Made by a program: the position numbers and the translations under genes
Assembly (NCBI RefSeq): GCF_900230225.1
Contig: NZ_OCNH01000003.1
Location: forward strand, 1,116,001-1,180,000
Direction: 5' to 3'
Source of the DNA: Spirosoma fluviale
GTDB lineage: Bacteria > Bacteroidota > Bacteroidia > Cytophagales > Spirosomataceae
Length of the DNA: 64,000 nt
Part shown: positions 51,570 through 60,320 of the stretch, piece by piece
Position numbering within the stretch: the first letter of the stretch is position 1
Layout: the number at the start of each line of letters is the position of its first letter
Notes under the pieces: generated by a model
Databases searched by the model: none
What the model was told of the DNA's origin: nothing
The model's input: only the letters and a program-made list of their open reading frames with translations

Positions 51570-52514
51570 TCAGACGATTACAAATTTCTGTTGCTGATTG
51601 ATCCAGCTTAGTAGGCGGTCAACGTCGGCTTTTTGAAAGAGTTGGGTACCGGGGTTCATGGTGGCGGCTGTTCCGCAGGCTACTCCCAGCCGAATCATAT
51701 CGGAGTACGACATACCCTGCGAAAGGGCGTAAACCATGCCGCCAACCAGACTGTCGCCCGCGCCCACGGTACTGATTTTCTTTACCGGCGGAGCCTGTAC
51801 CAACTCCTGCCCGTTGCGGGTGATGAGCATGGCACCCAATGGCCCCAGCGACACCACCACAATTTCGCAGCTGCCCGCCTGAATGAGCGTATCGGCGGCT
51901 TTCGCAATCTGGTCGGTTTCGAGCCGTTCGACACCAACCAGACGAGCCAGCTCACCCACATTAGGCTTGATCAGGAAAACACCTTCGGCAAGGGCCATCC
52001 GTAAGGATTCTCCGGCCGCATCGAGCACCAGCCGGATACCGCGCTCTTTGGCGATGCGGGCAATCCGGGCATAGAAATCGACGGGTAAGCCCGGTGGTAA
52101 ACTGCCGCTGGCTACCAGGTAGTCGATGGGTTCGGCCAGCGTTTGCAAATGCGACAGACAGGCATCGGCTTCGGCGGAACTGAGTGTCGGGCCGGGCGTT
52201 CCAAATCGAAACTGTTGATTGGGAATGGTTTCGGTGACGACGAAGCACTCCCGCGTGAGGCCGTCAATGCCAATAATCTCGTAATGGATACCTTCCTTTT
52301 CGACTAACTCCTGAAGCCGGAGTCCCGATGACCCACCGGAGGTAAACACGGCCAGCGACTCGCCACCCAGCCGATGAATGGCTTTAGATACATTGATGCC
52401 GCCACCACCGGCATCGTAGCGGGGCTGAGAGCAATGGATCTTCTGTTCGGGAATCAGCCGGTCCGTCGTCATACTGATATCGACGGCTGGGTTAAGTGTG
52501 AGGGTTACAAGCAT
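51570..52514 (-). CDS. PfkB-family hexose-phosphate kinase
   Basis: 314 residues. LTLNPAVDISMTT at the start, GGGGINVSKAIHRLGG (sugar binding) and TVGAGDSLVGGMVYAL (anion hole, catalytic Asp) place it in the 1-phosphofructokinase/6-phosphofructokinase-2/tagatose-6-P kinase branch. It phosphorylates a sugar phosphate with ATP in the cytoplasm, most likely fructose-6-P given the lack of a fru operon. It is divergent from adh, and one operator lies between them. PfkB next to USPs and a P-ATPase is also seen in the DosR set. Confidence 0.88.
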   Translation of the reverse strand: MLVTLTLNPAVDISMTTDRLIPEQKIHCSQPRYDAGGGGINVSKAIHRLGGESLAVFTSGGSSGLRLQELVEKEGIHYEIIGIDGLTRECFVVTETIPNQQFRFGTPGPTLSSAEADACLSHLQTLAEPIDYLVASGSLPPGLPVDFYARIARIAKERGIRLVLDAAGESLRMALAEGVFLIKPNVGELARLVGVERLETDQIAKAADTLIQAGSCEIVVVSLGPLGAMLITRNGQELVQAPPVKKISTVGAGDSLVGGMVYALSQGMSYSDMIRLGVACGTAATMNPGTQLFQKADVDRLLSWINQQQKFVIV

Positions 52515-52578
52515 TTCTGTGGGGTTAATGTCCAGGCGTGCAAAGAGTTTTATCTTAGGCGTTCCGGACGTGTTATGG

Positions 52579-52644
52579 TAAAAATGACGAGTTCGTGATT
52601 AGCGCAGTATGATTCAAATTGGCTCATTAGCTGATCGGTGTCAG
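52579..52644 (-). promoter_or_regulatory. Operator and -7 box towards pfkB
   Basis: The operator CTGATCGGTGTCAG (52631-52644) is shared with adh. On the minus strand CATTTTTA (first base 52586) lies 51.5 bp from its centre, the upstream spacing seen elsewhere. Only a weak half-site is present at the 29.5-bp position. Confidence 0.45.
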
Positions 52645-52674
52645 CTATTGTCGACGGGTACGAATGTACGTTTG
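52631..52674 (+). promoter_or_regulatory. Operator and consensus -7 box of the alcohol dehydrogenase gene
   Basis: CTGATCGGTGTCAG (52631-52644) and TACGTTTG (52667-52674, a perfect TAnnTTTG) with the 29.5-bp spacing. Predicted start near 52681, gene start at 52708. Confidence 0.75.
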
Positions 52675-52707
52675 TAACATCATCATTTACAATGTGTCAG
52701 CAAAACT

Positions 52708-53736
52708 ATGATTCCATCAACAATGAAAGCGGCTGTTCTGCATGGATATGGCCAGCCATTACAACTCGAAACAATTCCGGTGCCCACCATTGGCCCCGGC
52801 CAAATATTGGTTAAAGTAGCCGCCTGTGGCGTTTGTCATACCGATTTACATGCTATAGACGGCGACTGGCCCGTAAAAGCCACACTTCCGCTCATCCCCG
52901 GTCATGAAGGTGTAGGTACCGTTGTGGCAGTGGGCGCGGGTGTAACCCACATCCACGAAGGCGACCGTGTTGGTGTTCCCTGGCTCTACTCAGCCTGCGG
53001 ACACTGTGAATATTGTTATTCCGGCTGGGAAACACTTTGCCACAATCAGCAAAATACGGGCTACTCGGTGCAGGGAAGTTATGCCGAATACGTAGTGGCA
53101 GACCCCGATTACGTGGGGCATATTCCCGATGGATTGTCTTTCGTGGATGCTGCGCCCATTCTCTGCGCCGGTGTTACGGTGTATAAAGGGCTAAAAGAAA
53201 CCGAAGTAAAACCCGGCGAATGGGTGGTCATTTCGGGCATTGGCGGGCTGGGACACCTGGCCGTTCAATACGCCAAAGCGATGGGTATGCACGTGGTTGC
53301 CGTCGACATCAGCCCCGAAAAACTAGCCCTGGCGAAAGAAGTCGGTGCCGACCTGACCATAAACGCAGCCACCGAAGACCCCGCAGCTATTGTTCAAGCC
53401 CAAATCGGGGGGGCGCATGGTGTGCTGGTGACGGCTGTTTCCCGAACGGCATTCGCGCAGGGCGTCGACATGCTGCGCCGGAAGGGAACGCTTGCGCTGG
53501 TAGGTTTACCACCGGGCGATTTCGACGTGAATATTTTCGACGTAACCCTGAACCGGAAAACCATTCGCGGCTCCATTGTGGGTACCCGGCAGGATTTGAC
53601 CGAAAGTCTGGCCTTCGCTGCGGATGGGAAAGTACATGTACACTACCGGACGGATAAACTTGAGAATATAAATCAGGTGCTTGCCGACCTGAAAGCGGGT
53701 CAGATTGACGGGCGCGTTATTCTGGATTTTCAGTAA
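52708..53736 (+). CDS. adhP: Zinc-dependent alcohol dehydrogenase (AdhP type)
   Basis: 342 residues (ATG at 52708; the ATG at 52723, [10 protein letters not shown], is equally likely). Catalytic zinc ligands in [11 protein letters not shown] and PGHEGVG; structural zinc Cys set in [15 protein letters not shown]; the NAD-binding [17 protein letters not shown]. It interconverts acetaldehyde and ethanol with NAD(H) in the cytoplasm, a fermentative function that fits its operator. Divergent from pfkB. Confidence 0.93.
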   Translation: MIPSTMKAAVLHGYGQPLQLETIPVPTIGPGQILVKVAACGVCHTDLHAIDGDWPVKATLPLIPGHEGVGTVVAVGAGVTHIHEGDRVGVPWLYSACGHCEYCYSGWETLCHNQQNTGYSVQGSYAEYVVADPDYVGHIPDGLSFVDAAPILCAGVTVYKGLKETEVKPGEWVVISGIGGLGHLAVQYAKAMGMHVVAVDISPEKLALAKEVGADLTINAATEDPAAIVQAQIGGAHGVLVTAVSRTAFAQGVDMLRRKGTLALVGLPPGDFDVNIFDVTLNRKTIRGSIVGTRQDLTESLAFAADGKVHVHYRTDKLENINQVLADLKAGQIDGRVILDFQ

Positions 53737-53755
53737 ACTCGTGTAGGTTGATAGA

Positions 53756-53828
53756 CCTTTAGATGCAGTAAAACGGCGTACTCCTTATCAGGTAGATAGA
53801 GGGTACGCCGTTTTACTGCATCTAAAGG
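53756..53828. terminator. 26-bp perfect hairpin after adhP
   Basis: Arms 53756-53781 and 53803-53828 (CCTTTAGATGCAGTAAAACG and onward) are perfectly complementary with a 21-nt loop. It starts 20 bp after the adhP stop. It is one of two large palindromes in the 318-bp gap before the CDF gene; the stretch between them (53829-53968) shows nothing. Confidence 0.65.
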
Positions 53829-53968
53829 GAAGGACTCACGACGGCTTAGGCAAAACCATCGGGCAGAAGTTATGTTACCATCTACAATAAACCCTTTGTC
53901 CATAGTCCGGCAAGGGGCTTGTTTTATCAGTGCCGAACGCGCCAAAACAGTCGGTTGACAAAGAAGCC

Positions 53969-54040
53969 TGTAGTCTGGACGGCCACGTCCGGGTGTATGT
54001 AAAGCCTATTTTTAACCCGGACGTGGCCGTCCAGGCTACA
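53969..54040. repeat. Dispersed palindrome, copy 2, abutting the CDF gene
   Basis: 26-bp arms (53969-53994 and 54015-54040) with one mismatch. Apart from a second-site change (GGACGGCCACGTCC instead of GGACGTCCACGTCC) it is the palindrome of 25383-25449. It ends 14 bp before the ATG at 54055. Confidence 0.8.
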
Positions 54041-54054
54041 CGTTAAGAAATCGA

Positions 54055-54939
54055 ATGGAAGAGCAACTGAAGCCCCATCAGGCAGAGCGGGGACAAAAGT
54101 CGACCCTAGTGGGTATTGCCGTTAATATCGGGTTGGTATTGGTAAAAGGAACCGCCGGTTGGCTGGGAAACTCATACGCACTTATTGCCGATGCCATGGA
54201 ATCTGCCACCGATATAGTGACGTCTATTTTTGTATGGGTAGGCCTGCGAACGGCGGCCCGCGCCCCCGACCAAAACCACCCCTATGGCCACGGTAAAGCC
54301 GAGCCATTGGCGGCTATCGTCGTGGCTTTTGCGCTGGTGGGGGCGGCTATTTTGATTGCGATGCAGAGTATTGAAAATATACGCGTCCCGCATAAAACTC
54401 CGGCTCCGTTTACGCTGGCAGTGCTGGCGGGCGTTGTCATTGTGAAAGAAGTCCTCTTCCGGCGTGTGGCACAGGTAGGACAGGAAACCGAGAGCAGCGC
54501 CGTTAAAGCCGATGCCTGGCACCACCGAAGTGACGCCATTACGTCGTTAACGGCCTTTATCGGGATTAGTATTGCCCTGATTGGCGGGCCGGGGTACGAA
54601 AGCGCCGACGACTGGGCTGCCCTGCTGGCGTCGGGCTTCATCGTTTATAACGCCTACCACATCTTCCGCCCGTCGTTCGGCGAAATCATGGACGAAACGC
54701 CCGAAGGCGACTGGCAACAGGAGCTGCAAACGCTGGCCATGACTGTGCCGGAGGTGAAAGGCATTGATAAGTTTCGGGTTCGAAAAACGGGTTTCGAATA
54801 CTTCGTCGATCTCCATGTGCGTGTCCCCGGCAACCTGACCGTTAGCCAGGGACACGACATTGCCCACGCCGTGAAAGCGGCCATTCTGGAAGCCAGACCC
54901 GCCGTTTACGACGTGCTGGTACATATTGAGCCGGTTTGA
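54055..54939 (+). CDS. Cation diffusion facilitator (CDF) transporter
   Basis: 294 residues, six helices. The metal-site motifs are ALIADAMESATD (helix II, HxxxD-like with Asp) and KADAWHHRSDA (helix V, HxxxD). A C-terminal cytoplasmic domain (about 215-294) with HIEPV at the end binds metal. It exports Zn2+, Mn2+ or Fe2+ using proton antiport at the inner membrane; the first Asp (instead of His) in helix II is common in Mn/Fe-type members. Promoter not recognised; a large hairpin lies 14 bp before its start. Confidence 0.9.
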   Translation: MEEQLKPHQAERGQKSTLVGIAVNIGLVLVKGTAGWLGNSYALIADAMESATDIVTSIFVWVGLRTAARAPDQNHPYGHGKAEPLAAIVVAFALVGAAILIAMQSIENIRVPHKTPAPFTLAVLAGVVIVKEVLFRRVAQVGQETESSAVKADAWHHRSDAITSLTAFIGISIALIGGPGYESADDWAALLASGFIVYNAYHIFRPSFGEIMDETPEGDWQQELQTLAMTVPEVKGIDKFRVRKTGFEYFVDLHVRVPGNLTVSQGHDIAHAVKAAILEARPAVYDVLVHIEPV

Positions 54940-54967
54940 TTTTTTGTTATTTCGACGCAAGGAGGGA

Positions 54968-55016
54968 GGTTATAGTCGTTGGGTATAGTCTGTGATTATG
55001 CCCAACGACTATAACC
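54968..55016. terminator. 16-bp hairpin between convergent genes
   Basis: GGTTATAGTCGTTGGG (54968-54983) and its exact complement (55001-55016), 17-nt loop, between the CDF and biotin carboxylase genes. Confidence 0.65.
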
Positions 55017-55034
55017 CTTAGCCAACGAGTACAA

Positions 55035-56531
55035 TCAAGCCAGCCTATTCGCTTTCCACTTACTTCTTGAGGCCGTGGCAACCACAGTTCCAGTGCTTTT
55101 AGGCTTACTGTTCTCCATCAGCCAGGCGGCTAGCACAGCGGCTAATGTACTTTCTGTGGCGTCGGGGGCGGGGGTTAGTTTGTCGGGCGTGAAGTACTTG
55201 CTGACAAAGCCCGTATCGAACTGGCCGGAGCGGAATGCGTCGTGCTTCATCACAAAGCGGCAGAACGGCAGCGTCGTTTGTACGCCCGAAATCTGGTACT
55301 CGTCGATGGCCCGGATCATTTTCTGGATGGCTTCTTCCCGCGTATCGCCGTAGGTGATGAGTTTGGCAATCATCGGGTCATAATAAATGGGAATGGCCAT
55401 GCCCTGTTCGAAACCATCGTCGACCCGAACGCCATTGCCCTGCGGCCGGATGTACGTATCGAGGGTACCCACGTCGGGCAGGAAGTTGTTGGCGGGGTCT
55501 TCGGCATAAACCCGCACTTCAACGGCATGACCCTTTATCTGTAAATCCTCCTGCCGGATGGTGATCGGTTTGCCTTCGGCGATGTAGATCATCTGCTTCA
55601 CCAGGTCGACGCCTGTAATCTGCTCCGTAACGGGGTGCTCCACCTGAAGGCGGGTATTCATCTCCAGAAAATAGAAGTCAAGGGCATCGTTGACGATGAA
55701 TTCGACGGTTCCCGCACCATAATACCCGCACGCACGGGCAACATCGACGGCGGCCCGGCCCATGGCCTCGCGGATTTCGGGCGTAAGGATGGCCGAGGGG
55801 GCTTCTTCAACTACTTTCTGATGCCGACGCTGTACGGAGCATTCGCGCTCGAACAAGTGGATGATGTTGCCGTGCTGATCGCCCAATACCTGAATCTCGA
55901 CATGCCGGGGCGAGGTGACGTACTTCTCGATGAATACCGACCCATCGCCAAAGGCCGAAATGGCTTCACTCACGGCGCGGTCCATCTGCTCATCGAAATC
56001 GCCTTCGCTTTCTACTACGCGCATCCCTTTACCGCCCCCGCCCGCACTGGCTTTGATCAGGATCGGGTAGCCAATCGTTGCCGAGATGGCTTTGGCTTCG
56101 GTGCGGTCGGTGATGGCCGATGGCGTACCGGGAACCATCGGGATATTATACTGGGCAACGGCGGCTTTAGCAGCCAGTTTACTGCCCATCACCTCGATAC
56201 TCTCGGGCGAGGGGCCAATGAAAATTAACCCGGCCTCGCGAACAGAACGGGCAAAACCAGCATTTTCGGACAGAAAACCGTAGCCTGGATGAATTGCATC
56301 GACGTTCAGTCGTTTACAAACATCAATAATGACATCGGTTTTTAAATAAGATTCGGAGGAAGGAGCCGGTCCTACACATACTGCTTCATCGGCGTAGCGA
56401 ACGTGGAGGGCATTTCGGTCGGCTTCGGAGTAAATAGCGACTGTCTTGATGCCCATTTCGCGGGCAGTCCGCATGATCCGCAAAGCGATTTCGCCCCGAT
56501 TGGCGATAAGGATTTTTTGAATAGTTGGCAC
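55035..56531 (-). CDS. accC: Biotin carboxylase subunit (acetyl/propionyl-CoA carboxylase)
   Basis: 498 residues. KILIANRGEIALRI at the start, the ATP-grasp Gly-rich loop SAGGGGKGMR near 165, EMNTRLQVEHPVTE (catalytic Glu/Arg) near 290, and a C-terminal ~50-residue extension ending KWKANRLA. No biotin carrier domain is fused and no accB or carboxyltransferase gene is adjacent, so its partner is elsewhere. It carboxylates biotin with bicarbonate and ATP. Bacteroidota usually have two such subunits, one for acetyl-CoA and one for propionyl-CoA; which one this is cannot be decided here. Confidence 0.92.
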   Translation of the reverse strand: MPTIQKILIANRGEIALRIMRTAREMGIKTVAIYSEADRNALHVRYADEAVCVGPAPSSESYLKTDVIIDVCKRLNVDAIHPGYGFLSENAGFARSVREAGLIFIGPSPESIEVMGSKLAAKAAVAQYNIPMVPGTPSAITDRTEAKAISATIGYPILIKASAGGGGKGMRVVESEGDFDEQMDRAVSEAISAFGDGSVFIEKYVTSPRHVEIQVLGDQHGNIIHLFERECSVQRRHQKVVEEAPSAILTPEIREAMGRAAVDVARACGYYGAGTVEFIVNDALDFYFLEMNTRLQVEHPVTEQITGVDLVKQMIYIAEGKPITIRQEDLQIKGHAVEVRVYAEDPANNFLPDVGTLDTYIRPQGNGVRVDDGFEQGMAIPIYYDPMIAKLITYGDTREEAIQKMIRAIDEYQISGVQTTLPFCRFVMKHDAFRSGQFDTGFVSKYFTPDKLTPAPDATESTLAAVLAAWLMENSKPKSTGTVVATASRSKWKANRLA

Positions 56532-56694
56532 GTTACTACTTGGTAATGTTCAGGATAAATAATCTGGTCGATTCAGCGCCGATAGCCTGACGGTTTATGG
56601 CATTTCAGGACACTGGCCGCCTTTTTAACAACGGATAACCAATAATACGATTTTGTGACAAAATGATTATCGAATTGAATTTTACTGGCGCGAG

Positions 56695-56725
56695 TTTGTG
56701 CGACCGAAAGTTAACCGTATTTTTG
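56695..56725 (+). promoter_or_regulatory. Exact Bacteroidota consensus promoter
   Basis: TTTG (56695-56698), 19 bp, TATTTTTG (56718-56725): both boxes and the spacing match the known -33/-7 consensus of the primary sigma factor of Bacteroidota. It would start transcription near 56732, 44 bp before the gene. No Fnr/Crp-like site is present. Confidence 0.8.
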
Positions 56726-56775
56726 CACTTACTCTGTAAAAAACCGGGGTTTGCCCTGATAAACAATAGCAATAA

Positions 56776-58080
56776 GTGGATTTATTTGAGAAACTACGTA
56801 ACAACCTAGGCCCAATCGGTTCGCCGGCACGGGAGTTCAATGGCCACCATTATTTCGCATTTCCAAAACTTGAAGGCGAGCTTGGTCCCCACATGCGGTT
56901 TCGTGGTAAAGAGGTCCTGAACTGGAGCCTGAATAATTACCTGGGTTTGGGTAATCACCCCGAAATCCGGAAGGCGGATGCTGAGGCATCGGCCCAATGG
57001 GGATTGGCGTATCCAATGGGCGCCCGGATGATGTCGGGAAACAGCGACCTGCATGAGCAGTTCGAAAAAGAACTGGCCGAGTTTGTCGGTAAAGAAGATT
57101 CCTTCCTGCTCAACTACGGGTATCAGGGGGTAATGTCGGCCATTGAAGCTGTCGTTGACCACCGCGATGTAATCGTTTATGATGCCGAGTGCCATGCCTG
57201 TTTGATTGACGGTATCCGTCTGCACAAAGCGAAGATGGGTGAATACTATAAATTCAACCATAACGACATGGAAAGTCTGGAGAAGAACCTCCAGCGGGCG
57301 ACAAAGAAAGCCGCCGAGAAAAACGGCAGCATTCTGGTTATTACCGAAGGCGTTTTTGGGATGTCGGGTAAAGTAGGCAGCCTGGATAAAATTGTTGCCC
57401 TGAAAGAGAAATATGAATTCCGGCTGTTGGTCGACGACGCCCACGGTTTCGGTACGATGGGTGCCACCGGTGCCGGTGTTGGCGAAATGCTCGGTTGCCA
57501 GGATGGTATCGACCTGTATTTCTCCACGTTTGCCAAGTCGATGGCCGCTATTGGCGCGTTCATTGCGGGTGATCACGACATCATCATGTACCTTAAGTAC
57601 AACATGCGGTCGCAGACGTACGCCAAAGCCTTGCCAATGCCCTATGTGGTGGGTGGCCTGAAGCGACTTGATATGATTCGGAACTCGTCCGAGTTCCGGG
57701 ATAAACTCTGGGAAAACGTTCGGGCACTGCAAAATGGTCTGAAAGAACGCGGCTTTGACATCGGCGATACGCAGTCGCCGGTAACACCCGTGCTGCTGCA
57801 AAACCTGACGGGCGGTATTCCCGAAGTGACCGCTCTCATCCGCGACCTTCGCGAAAACCTGGGTATCTTCTGCTCCATTGTGGTGTATCCTGTTGTGCCC
57901 AAAGAGATCGTTATGCTGCGGATCATTCCAACGGCTGCTCACACCCTCGAAGACGTACAAATTACCCTCGAAGCATTCTCGGCTGTAGCTGAAAAGCTGG
58001 CAAATGGCGACTACCGGCAAAAAACCACCGATATTGCTTCAGAAACGATAGAAGTATCGGCCGAAGCAGCCGCTGAGTAG
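56776..58080 (+). CDS. Alpha-oxoamine synthase family PLP enzyme (serine palmitoyltransferase or KBL type)
   Basis: 434 residues, GTG start at 56776. Family features: NNYLGLGNHPEIR, GARMMSGNSDLHEQFE, LLVDDAHGFGTMG, and the PLP lysine in STFAKSMAAIGAF. Such enzymes condense an amino acid with an acyl-CoA; in Bacteroidota members include serine palmitoyltransferase for sphingolipids and 2-amino-3-ketobutyrate ligase. The sequence does not let me choose. The C-terminal ~25 residues are an acidic Ala/Glu tail. It has a strong consensus promoter, fitting a housekeeping membrane-lipid role. Confidence 0.85.
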   Translation: MDLFEKLRNNLGPIGSPAREFNGHHYFAFPKLEGELGPHMRFRGKEVLNWSLNNYLGLGNHPEIRKADAEASAQWGLAYPMGARMMSGNSDLHEQFEKELAEFVGKEDSFLLNYGYQGVMSAIEAVVDHRDVIVYDAECHACLIDGIRLHKAKMGEYYKFNHNDMESLEKNLQRATKKAAEKNGSILVITEGVFGMSGKVGSLDKIVALKEKYEFRLLVDDAHGFGTMGATGAGVGEMLGCQDGIDLYFSTFAKSMAAIGAFIAGDHDIIMYLKYNMRSQTYAKALPMPYVVGGLKRLDMIRNSSEFRDKLWENVRALQNGLKERGFDIGDTQSPVTPVLLQNLTGGIPEVTALIRDLRENLGIFCSIVVYPVVPKEIVMLRIIPTAAHTLEDVQITLEAFSAVAEKLANGDYRQKTTDIASETIEVSAEAAAE

Positions 58081-58225
58081 GCTTTTTACAGAAAAGTTGC
58101 ATTTTTTGGCTATTTTTTTGTCTTGCCTATTGCGCTGTATGAGAGAATGACTAAATTTCCGTCGAAAACCGCGTTTTTAGCGGAATTTGGGCATTTTTCA
58201 TACACTTAAACCCATACAAATCGCT

Positions 58226-58405
58226 ATGGCACGCTTCGATGAAGTAAAGAATTTGGTTATGTCGCTTGAAAGTGATTTCGAGAAATTTTACGAAAAAAAT
58301 AACCAGGCTGCCGGAACTCGCGTTCGTAAAGGAATGCAAGATTTGAAGACGTTAGCACAGGAGATTCGTTCTGAAGTTCAGAATGCGAAGAACGGTGCAG
58401 CGTAA
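58226..58405 (+). CDS. Histone H1-like small protein
   Basis: 59 residues from the ATG at 58226 (MARFDEVKNLVMSLESDF). It is helical with spread Lys/Arg and is the short 'histone H1' protein that is widespread in Bacteroidota, thought to bind DNA, although it lacks the long Lys/Ala/Pro tail of Hc1. A frame extension to 58187 is not needed. Monocistronic, with a strong terminator behind it. Confidence 0.85.
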   Translation: MARFDEVKNLVMSLESDFEKFYEKNNQAAGTRVRKGMQDLKTLAQEIRSEVQNAKNGAA

Positions 58406-58431
58406 GTAACAGGTCTTTTCGGACCCCTAAA

Positions 58432-58475
58432 AAAGACTCCCCCACTTGGCAAATGCACCAGGTGGGGGAGTCTTT
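58432..58475. terminator. Two-way terminator
   Basis: AAAGACTCCCCCACTTGG (58432-58449) with CCAGGTGGGGGAGTCTTT (58458-58475); one G-U-type mismatch, 8-nt loop. Between the histone-like gene and the MaoC gene. Confidence 0.85.
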
Positions 58476-58480
58476 GCGTA

Positions 58481-58502
58481 GAGACGCGACCCTTCGCGTC
58501 TC
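58481..58502. repeat. GAGACGCGA hairpin, relative of the cco-operon element
   Basis: GAGACGCGA (58481-58489) and TCGCGTCTC (58494-58502), preceded by GTA as in the terminal repeat at 34207. Probably a minimal member of the same repeat family. Confidence 0.6.
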
Positions 58503-58517
58503 AAATAGTCAAATACA

Positions 58518-58934
58518 TTACAGAATTTTCTCGCGGTGCATCAGGGTAGCTATTCCCTTTGTAGTAACTTTTCCGGTTTGCTTGTCCCTAATCTCGCCAA
58601 GGATTTGCGCCGTGTGCCTGGCCGAATCAATGGCCTGGACCGTAAACGTAGCTTCATAGTCCGTGTCAACGAACATAGGCCTTAAAAACTCCAGCGTTTG
58701 GCCCAGGTAAACAGAACCATAGCCCGGGAACTCGGTGCCCAACACTTTTGTGAATACACTCGCCCCCAGCATGCCGTGGATAATGGGGCGTTTAAACGGG
58801 GTCTGTGCCGCAAAATCGGCATCAAGGTGAAGCGGATTGTTATCGCCTGTAACGCGGGCGAAGTCGGCTACATCAGCCTGCGAAAACCGAAAGGAGTAAC
58901 TATGGCTAGCGTTTAGGCCAAATTCAGGAGTCAT
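58518..58934 (-). CDS. MaoC-like (R)-specific enoyl-CoA hydratase
   Basis: 138 residues, single hot-dog fold. The hydratase-2 motif is in FARVTGDNNPLHLDADFAAQ (Asp and His catalytic), followed by PIIHGMLGASVFTKVLG. It hydrates trans-2-enoyl-CoA to (R)-3-hydroxyacyl-CoA in the cytoplasm, as PhaJ does. No PHA genes are near, so a role in fatty-acid metabolism is just as likely. Divergent from the acyltransferase gene. Confidence 0.88.
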   Translation of the reverse strand: MTPEFGLNASHSYSFRFSQADVADFARVTGDNNPLHLDADFAAQTPFKRPIIHGMLGASVFTKVLGTEFPGYGSVYLGQTLEFLRPMFVDTDYEATFTVQAIDSARHTAQILGEIRDKQTGKVTTKGIATLMHREKIL

Positions 58935-59071
58935 ATGGGAAGATGAATGATAAATAATGAAGATTAATGCCGCGAAAGTCGGTAAAGTTCGGGATGTTTC
59001 GTTAAATCATTCATCACTGATTCGCCAGCCCGGTTATCATTCGTAATTCTCTAGTACCTTCGTAGTGAATT

Positions 59072-60304
59072 ATGCTGAGAAATCTATTTTCGCTCGATAC
59101 AGCGACAGCGAAGCGCGTATTCGGGTTAGATATTATGCGGGCCGTTGCCATCCTGATTGTTGTGGATGCGCATGCAACCATTGCCCTTAAAGAATATTAT
59201 AGCGGAGCATTCTGGCACCACCTGTTGCCCGATGGTGTCGAGCTTTTTTTTGTGCTTAGTGGTTTTTTGATCGGCGGGATTCTGATTCGATCTTACGAAA
59301 AGAAACAAACCTTCGACCGGCAGTTGCTGCTGAATTTCTGGACTCGCCGGTGGTTTCGTACGCTGCCAAACTACTACCTGGTCCTGACCGGAATCATCTT
59401 GTTAGCACTCGTGAGGGCGTGGCGAAGTGGCTTGCCCAATGCCCTTCCCGATACCGGAATACTGGTAAGGTACTACCTGTTCGTACAAAACTTTGCCAGC
59501 TACATACCTGACTTTTTCCCCGAAACCTGGAGCCTGGCCATTGAAGAGTGGTCGTACATAACGCTGCCATTGGTGCTTTGGGGAATGCATCGTCTGCTGA
59601 TCGGACATTGGTCACGGCAGCGAATCGTTCTGATAACAATTCTCCTTATTATTATCGGTACAAACCTGTACCGGCTTATATCGGCTCTTCAGATTCCGAT
59701 GTCGGAGGGGGAACTAGGGTATCGGGGCATTGTGATGACCCGCCTGGATGCCATTTCATACGGGGTGCTGGCTGCTTACGTTAAGCATTATTTTCCCAAT
59801 AGCTGGCAAAATCATTCGCTGCGTACCCGGTTACTGGTTGTGGGTTTATGCCTTACGGTACTGGCTGCTTTCACGTCCTCTATCGTTATTCTGACGTTTT
59901 ACAATGATGTTGGCCTGTTCCCGGCATATACTTTCTATAAGCGTACCGTCTACTTTCCCGTTATTGGCCTGAGTATGGCGTTGCTGATGCCTTATATGGA
60001 TGGCTGGCGAACCGCTCCGGTAAGTTGGGTAACGTTTGGTGTTGCCCGCGCCATTACACATATCAGCCTGATCTCTTACTCCATGTACCTGCTCAACCTA
60101 ACGCCAATCATGTCGACGCTGGTTGATCGTATACCTACTACATCGCTTACGATAGGCTGGGTAAAAGTGGGGGTATTTTGGGCACTGGTACTGGTCTTGT
60201 CAACGTTGCTCTACAAGTTTTTTGAAAAGCCGGTTACCGAACTTCGCGAGCGCCTGTCGGCTAAGGAACCGACACAGCTTATTAACGAACGGGTGGACGG
60301 GTAG
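59072..60304 (+). CDS. Acyltransferase 3 family membrane protein
   Basis: 410 residues, about ten helices. LDIMRAVAILIVVDAHATIA has the family's N-terminal His (in position of RxxxxxxVxxxH), GVELFFVLSGFLIGGI and WSLAIEEWSYI follow. Members O-acetylate (or otherwise acylate) surface polysaccharides or lipids at the inner membrane. Substrate unknown; no polysaccharide locus is in view, though UDP-glucose dehydrogenase begins 3.4 kb downstream. Confidence 0.9.
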   Translation: MLRNLFSLDTATAKRVFGLDIMRAVAILIVVDAHATIALKEYYSGAFWHHLLPDGVELFFVLSGFLIGGILIRSYEKKQTFDRQLLLNFWTRRWFRTLPNYYLVLTGIILLALVRAWRSGLPNALPDTGILVRYYLFVQNFASYIPDFFPETWSLAIEEWSYITLPLVLWGMHRLLIGHWSRQRIVLITILLIIIGTNLYRLISALQIPMSEGELGYRGIVMTRLDAISYGVLAAYVKHYFPNSWQNHSLRTRLLVVGLCLTVLAAFTSSIVILTFYNDVGLFPAYTFYKRTVYFPVIGLSMALLMPYMDGWRTAPVSWVTFGVARAITHISLISYSMYLLNLTPIMSTLVDRIPTTSLTIGWVKVGVFWALVLVLSTLLYKFFEKPVTELRERLSAKEPTQLINERVDG

Positions 60305-60320
60305 CGAACCCGGTTTATTT

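Noticed and set aside
56806-58020. 404-codon antisense frame over the alpha-oxoamine synthase gene
   Set aside because: The plus-strand product is a clear PLP enzyme with a consensus promoter; the antisense product has no recognisable domain.
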